DNA of 11,918 nucleotides from Victivallales bacterium Lenti_02. GTDB taxonomy: Bacteria > Verrucomicrobiota > Lentisphaeria > Oligosphaerales > Lenti-02. The notes under the pieces are model-generated. The model saw only the letters and a list, made by a program, of their open reading frames with translations, did no database searches and was not told the DNA's origin. The stretch's first letter is position 1. Each line of letters opens with the position of its first letter. The position numbers and the translations under genes are program-made. The stretch spans positions 1 through 11,918 of the forward strand of contig LVAZ01000117.1 in the NCBI GenBank assembly GCA_001603055.1, in the 5' to 3' direction. Positions 6,639 through 11,918 of this stretch are shown here, piece after piece.

Positions 6639-6642
6639 GGAG
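6639..6642 (+). promoter_or_regulatory. Ribosome-binding site GGAG fixing the start at 6652
   Basis: GGAG lies 9 bases before ATG 6652. It decides against an upstream in-frame ATG at 6598, whose 18-residue extension is unlike the family; MRILLIMPDA is the normal beta-strand start of a B12-type Rossmann domain. Confidence 0.6.
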
Positions 6643-6651
6643 AATGGCTGG

Positions 6652-7974
6652 ATGCGCATCCTGTTGATCATGCCCGATGCCAAGGTCCATCGTCTCCGCT
6701 TCGGCGGCTGGAGCCGTTCGTTCCGTGAAGCGCCCCTCACGCTGACGACTCTGGCCGCCCTGGTGCCTGGCGAACTGGCGGCGGATATCCGGCTGGTCGA
6801 CGAGAGCGTCGAGCTCTTGCCCGATGAGTTGGACTGGGATGTGGTGGGCATCAGTTGCCTCACCGGCACCGCCCTGCGGGCCTACAAGCTGGCCGACCGC
6901 TACCGCGCGGCCGGCTGCCGGGTGGTTCTGGGGGGAGTCCACGCCACGCTCTGCCCCGACGAGGCTGCCGCCCATGCCGATATCCTGGTCACCGGCTTCG
7001 CCGAGGAGACCTGGCCCCGTCTGCTCCGCGAGGTGGCGGCCGGACAGGCCCGCAGCCATTACGCGGGCGAGCCGCCGCCCGCTCTCGCCGGCCTGCCGCC
7101 CCCGCGCCGGGACCTCCAGGCGAACGGCCGGTACATGCTGCCCCAGACGGTCTTCGCCACCCGCGGCTGCCGGGGGCGCTGCGAATTCTGCTCCGTCCCC
7201 GCCGCCGGCTTCGGCTGGGCCACCCGCCCCGTCCCCGAGGTGGTGGCCGAGGTCCGCAGCCTGCCCGGACGCCGTTTCGCCCTCAACGACGTGAGCCTCT
7301 GCGAGGACCGCGACCATGCCCTGGAGCTGTGCCGGGGGCTGGCCCCGCTGGGCAAGGAATGGGGAGGGCTGGCCACGGCCCGGGTCGCCGACGATGAGGA
7401 ACTGCTCGCCGCTCTGGCCGCTTCCGGCTGCCGTTTCCTCCTGGTCGGTTTCGAATCCACCTCCGCCGACTCGCTCGGCGAACTGCGCAAACGCTACAAC
7501 CGCCCGGCGGACTACGCGGCCACTATCCGGGCCTTCCACCGCCACGGCATCTGCGTGCAGGGCTGCTTCATCTTCGGCATGGACCACGACACGCCCGCGA
7601 GCATCCGCCAGACTCCCCGGCTGGTTGCCGAAATGGGCGTGGACATTCCCCGCTTCGCCCTTTTCACCCCCTATCCCGGCACTCCGGTCCACGCCCGGCT
7701 GGCGGCCGAGAACCGGCTGCTCCACCAGCATTGGCCCCACTACGACACCCAGCACGTGGTGTTCCAGCCCCGGCACATGGCCCCCGCCACCCTCGACGCC
7801 CTGTTCCGCGAGGCCTACGCGGAAACCTACCGGCTCGGGGCCATCACCCGCCGCGCCCTCGCTTCGCCCCGCCCGGCCATCACCTTTCTCGGCAATCTCG
7901 CCTACCGGCTCTATCTCCGCCGCCTCCGCAGCGAAAAAGACCGCATTTTCCAGCCGGAGGCGTCAACGCCATGA
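6652..7974 (+). CDS. B12-binding-domain radical SAM protein, first of a tandem pair
   Basis: This 440-residue protein combines an N-terminal cobalamin-binding-type Rossmann domain (about 1-135) with a radical SAM barrel (about 160-345) and a C-terminal extension. The B12-type domain shows MRILLIMPDA, DWDVVGISCLTG (61-72), VVLGGVHATLCPDEAAAHAD (91-110) and a TGFAEETWPRLL stretch. As in most of this class it lacks the DxHxxG histidine motif, so any cobalamin would bind base-off without a His ligand. The radical SAM motif CX3CX2C is at C173, C177 and C180 (RGCRGRCEFC). Further on are FLLVGFESTSADSLGELRK (262-280) and FTPYPGTPV (338-346). Relatives carry out methylations, ring contractions and lipid modifications such as those on hopanoids. 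The VDDNF stretch typical of relatives is replaced by LNDVSLCED (211-219). It leads the operon and its stop overlaps the next gene by four bases (ATGA). The substrate is unknown. Confidence 0.88.
   Translation: MRILLIMPDAKVHRLRFGGWSRSFREAPLTLTTLAALVPGELAADIRLVDESVELLPDELDWDVVGISCLTGTALRAYKLADRYRAAGCRVVLGGVHATLCPDEAAAHADILVTGFAEETWPRLLREVAAGQARSHYAGEPPPALAGLPPPRRDLQANGRYMLPQTVFATRGCRGRCEFCSVPAAGFGWATRPVPEVVAEVRSLPGRRFALNDVSLCEDRDHALELCRGLAPLGKEWGGLATARVADDEELLAALAASGCRFLLVGFESTSADSLGELRKRYNRPADYAATIRAFHRHGICVQGCFIFGMDHDTPASIRQTPRLVAEMGVDIPRFALFTPYPGTPVHARLAAENRLLHQHWPHYDTQHVVFQPRHMAPATLDALFREAYAETYRLGAITRRALASPRPAITFLGNLAYRLYLRRLRSEKDRIFQPEASTP
7956..7960 (+). promoter_or_regulatory. Ribosome-binding site GGAGG for the second radical SAM gene
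   Basis: GGAGG lies 10 bases before ATG 7971, inside the end of the preceding gene. It confirms the short start and rules out a longer reading of the same frame from 7731. Confidence 0.6.
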
Positions 7975-9299
7975 ACATCACCCTCGTCCAGCCCTGCATC
8001 GGGCGCAAGGCCGACGGCGGCTACATCCGTTCCTGGTGCATGGAGCCGCTGGCCATCGGCATCCTCTCCGCCCTGACTCCCCCCGGCATCGGGCGGGTGT
8101 TCCACGACGACCGTCTCGAACCCATTCCCTACGACCGGCCGACCGATCTGGTCGGCATCTCGGTGGAAACCTACACCGCCCGCCGCGCCTACCAGATCGC
8201 CGACCGCTACCGGGCGGCCGGAGTCCCCGTCGTCCTCGGCGGCTTCCATCCCACCCTCTGCCCGGACGAGGCCGCCGCCCACGCCGACGCCGTGGTCGTG
8301 GGCTCGGCGGAGCCCGTCTGGCAGACCGTGCTCGACGACGCGGCCCAAGGCCGTCTCCAGCCCCGCTATCTCGCCCCGCCCGGCAATCACTGGCAGTCGC
8401 CCCCGCCCGACCGCCGGATATTCGCGGGACGCCGCTACGCCGGCCTGACTCTGGTCGAAACCTCGCGCGGCTGCCCCCACGCCTGCGACTTCTGCTCCAT
8501 CGCCGCCGTCTACCGGCGGCATTTCGCCGCCCGCCCCGTGCCCGAAGTCCTCGCCGAACTCGAAGCCCTGCCCCGCCGCAACATCTTTTTCGTGGACGAC
8601 AATTTCGGCGCGGACCGCCACCGGCTCCGGGAACTGCTCCAGGGCATCGTCGACCGGCAGCTCGGGCTCCGCTGGTTCTCCCAGACCAGCCTGGCGGTCG
8701 CCGACGACGAGGAGATTCTGCGGCTCATGCGGCGCAGCGGCTGCGTCGGCGTGCTCGTCGGCTTCGAGTCGCTCGATCCGGAGAATCTCCGCCGCATGGC
8801 CAAGCACCCCAACCGCAGCGAGGAATACGCCGAACGGCTGGTGCGGCTCCGCCGCCACGGCATCGCCGTCTACGGCACCTTCGTGTTCGGCTATGGCCAG
8901 GACAACGAGGACAGCTTCCGGCAAACTCTCGCTTTCGCCATCCGCCACCGGTTGCTCTTCGGCGCCTTCAACCATCTCGTCCCCTTTCCCGGCACTCCCG
9001 TCTACCAGCGGCTCCTCGCCGAGGACCGCCTGCTGCAACCCGCCTGGTGGCTCTCCCCCGACTATCGCTTCGGCGATGTCGCCTTCCGCCCCCGCGCGGT
9101 TTCCGCCGAACGCCTCGCCCAACTCTGCTACACCTACCGCCAGCGCTTCTACAGCCCCCTCAACATTCTCCGCCGCGGCATGGACTTCAAAGCCAATTGC
9201 CGCAGCCTCGCCCAGGCCGCCGTCTTCTTCGCCTACAACTTCCTCAGCCGCTGCGAGGTCCGCCACCGGCAGCAACTGCCCCTGGGGGTGGACGAGTGA
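7971..9299 (+). CDS. B12-binding-domain radical SAM protein, second of a tandem pair
   Basis: This 442-residue paralogue of the preceding gene has the same order of domains. The B12-type Rossmann half contains LVGISVETYTARRAYQIADR (60-79), VVLGGFHPTLCPDEAAAHAD (87-106) and a GSAEPVW stretch. The radical SAM half has CX3CX2C at C168, C172 and C175 (SRGCPHACDFC), then FFVDDNFGADRHRLREL (206-222), VLVGFESLDPENLRRM (261-276) and FPGTPVYQRLL. VDDNFG with the downstream VGFES pattern is the signature of the HpnJ/HpnP-like and related methyltransferase or rearrangement enzymes. Near-identical stretches with the first copy (YRAAG, LCPDEAAAHAD, ADDEE) mark an ancient tandem duplication with clear later divergence. 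The start is ATG 7971, and the stop overlaps the next start (GTGA). It could modify an intermediate that the first copy also handles, or the two could form a heterodimer. The substrate is unknown. Confidence 0.9.
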   Translation: MNITLVQPCIGRKADGGYIRSWCMEPLAIGILSALTPPGIGRVFHDDRLEPIPYDRPTDLVGISVETYTARRAYQIADRYRAAGVPVVLGGFHPTLCPDEAAAHADAVVVGSAEPVWQTVLDDAAQGRLQPRYLAPPGNHWQSPPPDRRIFAGRRYAGLTLVETSRGCPHACDFCSIAAVYRRHFAARPVPEVLAELEALPRRNIFFVDDNFGADRHRLRELLQGIVDRQLGLRWFSQTSLAVADDEEILRLMRRSGCVGVLVGFESLDPENLRRMAKHPNRSEEYAERLVRLRRHGIAVYGTFVFGYGQDNEDSFRQTLAFAIRHRLLFGAFNHLVPFPGTPVYQRLLAEDRLLQPAWWLSPDYRFGDVAFRPRAVSAERLAQLCYTYRQRFYSPLNILRRGMDFKANCRSLAQAAVFFAYNFLSRCEVRHRQQLPLGVDE

Positions 9300-10387
9300 G
9301 CCGGCCCGCTTTCCGCTTCCAGCTCGCCGACACCGCCTGGGACGAGCGCCTGGAGCAGGTGGCGGCCGAACCCGTCCCCGGCACCATCCGGGTGGCCTAC
9401 GAGCACCGGCCCGGTTTTCTCGCCAGCCTGTCCGTCCTCGGCGACGACTGCCAGGTCGTCGTGGGACACCACGGGGAACACATCGACGGCCTCGGGGTGC
9501 GCAGCACCCGCCGGCAGTATCTGGACGGCGAGCCCCGCCGGCTCGGCTATCTCGGCGGCCTGCGGATTCGCCCGTCCTCCCGCTCCACCATCGGCCTGGC
9601 CCGGGGCTACGCCTTCCTTCGGCAGCTCCACGAACAGGACCCCGTGCCCGGCTATCTCACCACCGTCATCGCCGGCAACACCGCCGCCCGCGCCATCCTC
9701 GAAAGCGGCCGGGCCGGCCTGCCCGCCTACCGGGATTGCGGAACCTACACCACCTATGTCCTCGCCGGAAAAAACGCTCCCCTGCCGCCCGGCATCCGCC
9801 CGGCCGGACCGGCCGACATCGAGGCCGTTTTCGCCCTGCTCTGCGAAGCGGGCCGCCGCCGTCAGGGATTTCCCGTTCTTGCCCCCGAAGAGCTGGGAAC
9901 GCCACGCCTGCGCGGACTCGGAATCACCGATTTCCTTCTGGCGGAACGCGACGGCATCCTGCTCGGCTGTCTGGCCGGCTGGGACCAGACCGGGTTCCGC
10001 CAGCACCGCGTCACCGGCTACGCCGGCGCCTTGCGCTGGCTGCGCCCTCTGCTCAACCCGTTCCTCGCCGCCGGCGGCTATCCCCGCCTGCCGCCGCCGG
10101 GCACTGCCCTGGCCTCCCTCCAGGCGGCTCTGCTCGCGGTTCCCGGCGACAATCCGCAAGTCGCCGCCGACTTGATCCGGGGGCTCCGCGCCCGCACCGC
10201 CCGCGAGAACCGCCACCATCTCTGCCTGGGCCTCCACGAACGGGACCCCCTCGCCGCCGCCCTGCGCCCTTTCCCCGCCGTCCGCTACGAGGCCCGCCTC
10301 TATGCGGTCGCCTGGGAGGGGGCGGATGATTTTGCCCGCCGTTTCCAGCCGCCCCATATCCCCTATCTCGAACTTGGGATGCTCTAG
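9296..10387 (+). CDS. Tandem GNAT-like acyltransferase
   Basis: This 363-residue protein starts at GTG 9296, overlapping the previous stop by four bases with a G-rich stretch (9284-9291) just upstream as ribosome-binding site. The first half (about 30-158) looks like a GNAT acetyl/acyl-CoA-dependent transferase: RRLGYLGGLRIRPSSRSTIG (81-100) is the strand-4/pyrophosphate-loop region, and VIAGNTAARAILESGRAGLP (124-143) matches the Asn-containing helix and strand near the GNAT C-terminus. The second half (about 165-345) opens with IRPAGPADIEAVFALL, a typical GNAT first strand and helix, and includes FLLAERDGILLGCLAGWDQ (213-231) and a weaker C-terminal part, giving a probable second GNAT fold. 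Canonical Q/R-x-x-G-x-G/A residues are only loosely kept, so one half may be catalytically dead. The family is known mainly from genome annotation and I cannot give a substrate. Its position suggests it acylates the product of the radical SAM pair. Confidence 0.72.
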   Translation: MSRPAFRFQLADTAWDERLEQVAAEPVPGTIRVAYEHRPGFLASLSVLGDDCQVVVGHHGEHIDGLGVRSTRRQYLDGEPRRLGYLGGLRIRPSSRSTIGLARGYAFLRQLHEQDPVPGYLTTVIAGNTAARAILESGRAGLPAYRDCGTYTTYVLAGKNAPLPPGIRPAGPADIEAVFALLCEAGRRRQGFPVLAPEELGTPRLRGLGITDFLLAERDGILLGCLAGWDQTGFRQHRVTGYAGALRWLRPLLNPFLAAGGYPRLPPPGTALASLQAALLAVPGDNPQVAADLIRGLRARTARENRHHLCLGLHERDPLAAALRPFPAVRYEARLYAVAWEGADDFARRFQPPHIPYLELGML

Positions 10388-10389
10388 GC

Positions 10390-11127
10390 ATGCCGACCGG
10401 CCCCGCCATCGCCGCCGCCATCCGTCCGGTGCCGCAACTTGCCGACACCGAGCGCGAGGCCATGCTCGACCTCCACTGCCGCCATTACGCCAACGTCTCC
10501 CCCCGCCAGTTCGCCGCCGATCTGGCCGACAAGCACTGGGTGATCGAATTGCGGGAAGGGCAGGGGAGGCTGGTCGGATTCAGCACCCTCCGGCTCGATG
10601 CCTTCCCCTACCAGGGACGCACCCTCCGCGTGGTCTTCTCCGGCGACACCATCGTCGATCCCGCGGCCCGCAACACGCCCGCGCTCGCCGCCAGCTTCGG
10701 CGTCTTCTTCACCCGGCTCCAGGACGGGGGCGAACTCTACTGGCTGCTCATCTGCAAAGGCCACCGCACCTATCGCTTCCTGCCCGTCTTCTTCCACCAT
10801 TTCTTCCCTTGCTGCACGGGAGGGGGCGATTCCCTCCGCCCGCTTCGCGACGCCATCGCCCAGGCCCGCTTCGGGCCGCTATTCGATCCCGCCCGCGGCG
10901 TGCTCGATCTGCGCGGCGAGCGCGACCGGCTCCGTCCGGAGGACGCCCGCGTCCCCGACGGCCATCGCCGCGATCCCCACACCCGCTTCTTCCTCGAAGC
11001 CAATCCGGGCTACCTCCGGGGCGACGAACTGGTCTGCCTGGCCCCGCTGGCCCCCTGGAATCTCCGCCCCGCCGCCCGCCGCGTCATCGCCGGCGCCCGC
11101 ACCGTCTGGACCGACGCCCATGCTTGA
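10390..11127 (+). CDS. Small GNAT-like protein of an unnamed family
   Basis: This 245-residue protein begins two bases after the previous stop. I do not recognise a named gene, but the first 140 residues read like an acyltransferase fold: HWVIELREGQGRLVGFSTLR (49-68) is a beta hairpin, VVFSGDTIVDP (81-91) is a conserved-looking core, and YWLLICKGHRTYRFLPVFF (117-135) is a distinctive aromatic/basic segment before the cysteine pair CC at 141-142. The C-terminal 100 residues hold FFLEANPGYLRGDELVCLAPL (about 200-220), again typical of this kind of hypothetical protein. There is no signal peptide or membrane segment. Sitting between the tandem GNAT and the GH3-type enzyme, it probably works in the same pathway, perhaps as a transferase or as an N-acyl acceptor-binding partner. 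The coding call is strong from the operon context and 8-base overlap with the next gene; the function is inferred only. Confidence 0.65.
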   Translation: MPTGPAIAAAIRPVPQLADTEREAMLDLHCRHYANVSPRQFAADLADKHWVIELREGQGRLVGFSTLRLDAFPYQGRTLRVVFSGDTIVDPAARNTPALAASFGVFFTRLQDGGELYWLLICKGHRTYRFLPVFFHHFFPCCTGGGDSLRPLRDAIAQARFGPLFDPARGVLDLRGERDRLRPEDARVPDGHRRDPHTRFFLEANPGYLRGDELVCLAPLAPWNLRPAARRVIAGARTVWTDAHA

Positions 11128-11918
11128 CCGCCTGCTCGTCATCCTGGCCAACCTGCTGTGGTTCCTCGCCACCGTGCCGGAAGCCCTCCGCTTCCGCCTG
11201 GCCCTGCGCCACCCCGGCCGGGTCCAGCGGCGCCTGCTCCGCCGCCTGCTCCGCCGCAACGCGAACTGCGCCATCGGCCAGCGGCTTGGGTTCGCCAGGA
11301 ACGGCTTCCAGTCGCTGCCCCCGCTCGAATACGAGGACCTCCTGCCCGACCTCGAGGCCATCCGGCGCGGGGCCGATAACCTCCTCACCGGCGAGAAAGT
11401 CCGCCTGCTCGAACCCACCGGCGGCACCTCCGGCGGCACCAAGCTCATCCCCTACACCGACGGCCTGCGCCGCGAATACGCCCGCGCCGTCGCCCCCTGG
11501 CTCAACCGCCTCTACCGCCGCCATCCCGGCCTGTTCCGGGGACGCCAATACTGGTGCATCACCCCCGCCGCCCTCCCGGAATCCCTCCCCGACGGCCCCC
11601 CGGTCGGCTTTGCCGAAGACGCCGACTATCTGGGAGGATTGCACACCGCCCTGGCCCGCCGCCTGCTCGTGGCACCCCCCGAACTCCGCCATGTCCACGA
11701 CCCCGACACCTTCGCCCTCCTGACCCTCCTTTTCCTCCTCGCCGCCCCCTATCTCGCCCTGATTTCCGTCTGGCATCCATCCTTCCTCACCCTGCTCCTC
11801 GACCAGCTCCCCCGGTGCCGCGACGCCCTCGTCCGCGCCCTCGAAACCGCCTCCCTCGACCACCTGCCCAACCTCCCCCCCGAACTCCGCGTCCGCCTCG
11901 GGAAAAGCCTGCGCCCCA
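11120..11918 (+). CDS. GH3-type acyl-adenylate-forming enzyme, N-terminal half (cut by right edge)
   Basis: The first 266 residues of a GH3-family protein are present, starting at ATG 11120, which overlaps the preceding stop by 8 bases. GH3 enzymes of the ANL superfamily activate carboxylic acids as adenylates and, in plants, join them to amino acids. The nucleotide-binding loop is clear: EPTGGTSGGTKLIPYT at 98-113 is the GH3 version of the adenylate-forming P-loop. Before it come the usual N-terminal helices with LPPLEYEDLLPDLEAIRRG (66-84) and the NLLTGEKVRLLE lead-in. After it, VGFAEDADYL (162-171) and SVWHPSFLTLLLDQLP (216-231) match the bacterial GH3 middle region. The first 20 residues are hydrophobic and could be an amphipathic or membrane-associating helix. 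A complete bacterial GH3 is about 500-560 residues, so roughly half is missing. Codons are extremely C-rich. The substrate is unknown; a fatty or aromatic acid made or modified by the upstream genes is a reasonable inference. Confidence 0.85.
   Translation, partial: MLDRLLVILANLLWFLATVPEALRFRLALRHPGRVQRRLLRRLLRRNANCAIGQRLGFARNGFQSLPPLEYEDLLPDLEAIRRGADNLLTGEKVRLLEPTGGTSGGTKLIPYTDGLRREYARAVAPWLNRLYRRHPGLFRGRQYWCITPAALPESLPDGPPVGFAEDADYLGGLHTALARRLLVAPPELRHVHDPDTFALLTLLFLLAAPYLALISVWHPSFLTLLLDQLPRCRDALVRALETASLDHLPNLPPELRVRLGKSLRP

Larger units (their letters stand above)
6489..6651. promoter_or_regulatory. Divergent promoter region between the two gene blocks
   Basis: These 163 bases are the only intergenic stretch from which both blocks can be transcribed, and they are visibly less GC-rich than the genes around them. 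On the minus strand, TATAGT (6530-6525) matches five of six -10 positions, but no good -35 lies 16-18 bases upstream, which suggests activator dependence or another sigma factor. On the plus strand, TTGCGC (6575-6580) and TATGTT (6597-6602), separated by 16 bases, form a weak sigma70-like pair with an expected start near 6609. Two dyads lie between them and are listed separately. Confidence 0.5.

Noticed and set aside
6489..6651. Riboswitch or small RNA in the divergent region, such as a cobalamin riboswitch for the B12-type genes
   Set aside because: The leader before 6652 is only about 43 bases from the likely start and has no B12-box-like sequence, far too short for a cobalamin riboswitch. 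No terminator-like hairpin with a T-run is present.
7316..9295. The upstream part of the open frame that ends at 10387, which could be read as a 1023-residue protein
   Set aside because: Only the part from GTG 9296 has domain motifs. The earlier part is a Pro/Arg/Ser-rich shadow of the two radical SAM genes.
1..11918. CRISPR arrays, tRNA or rRNA genes, insertion sequences, att sites
   Set aside because: No regularly spaced direct repeats, no tRNA-like cloverleaf, no transposase or integrase motif and no flanking terminal inverted repeats were seen. The only repeats are the protein-level LRR units.

Overview
The window is high-GC DNA with two divergent, tightly packed gene blocks that share a short promoter region near 6.5 kb. 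Four of its twelve genes encode radical SAM enzymes: one glycyl-radical-enzyme activase, one anaerobic sulfatase-maturase-like SPASM enzyme and two B12-type proteins. This density points to an anaerobic or facultatively anaerobic bacterium. The mix of a sulfatase-maturase-like enzyme, a leucine-rich-repeat lipoprotein and a GH3-type adenylating enzyme would suit the PVC/Lentisphaerota/Kiritimatiellota area or another high-GC anaerobe. That placement is a guess; no phylogenetic marker gene is present.

Left block (minus strand, about 6488 down to 1): LRR lipoprotein -> anSME-like radical SAM/SPASM enzyme -> (92-base gap) -> PtsP (GAF + PEP phosphotransferase enzyme I) -> family-4 glycosyltransferase -> PflA-type activase -> start of a secreted protein that runs off the left edge. 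Three of the junctions overlap by 4 to 8 bases, so the block reads as one operon, possibly with an extra weak promoter before ptsP. No sulfatase, glycyl radical enzyme, HPr/NPr or EIIA partner lies in the window, so the substrates of three of these enzymes must lie elsewhere.

Right block (plus strand, 6652 to the right edge): two paralogous B12-type radical SAM proteins -> a tandem GNAT-like acyltransferase -> a second, smaller GNAT-like protein of an unnamed family -> a GH3-type acyl-adenylate-forming enzyme cut by the right edge. The genes overlap or are 2 bases apart. Radical chemistry, acyl transfer and acyl activation together look like a small-molecule or lipid-tailoring pathway. It matches no pathway I can name and is the best candidate here for an undescribed system.

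The shared intergenic region (6489-6651) holds a good minus-strand -10 element and two adjacent dyads with 9-base spacers. These could be an operator coordinating the two blocks. I saw no tRNA, rRNA, CRISPR array, insertion sequence or integrase. The only gene-free stretches are this 163-base region and the 92-base gap at 4247-4338.
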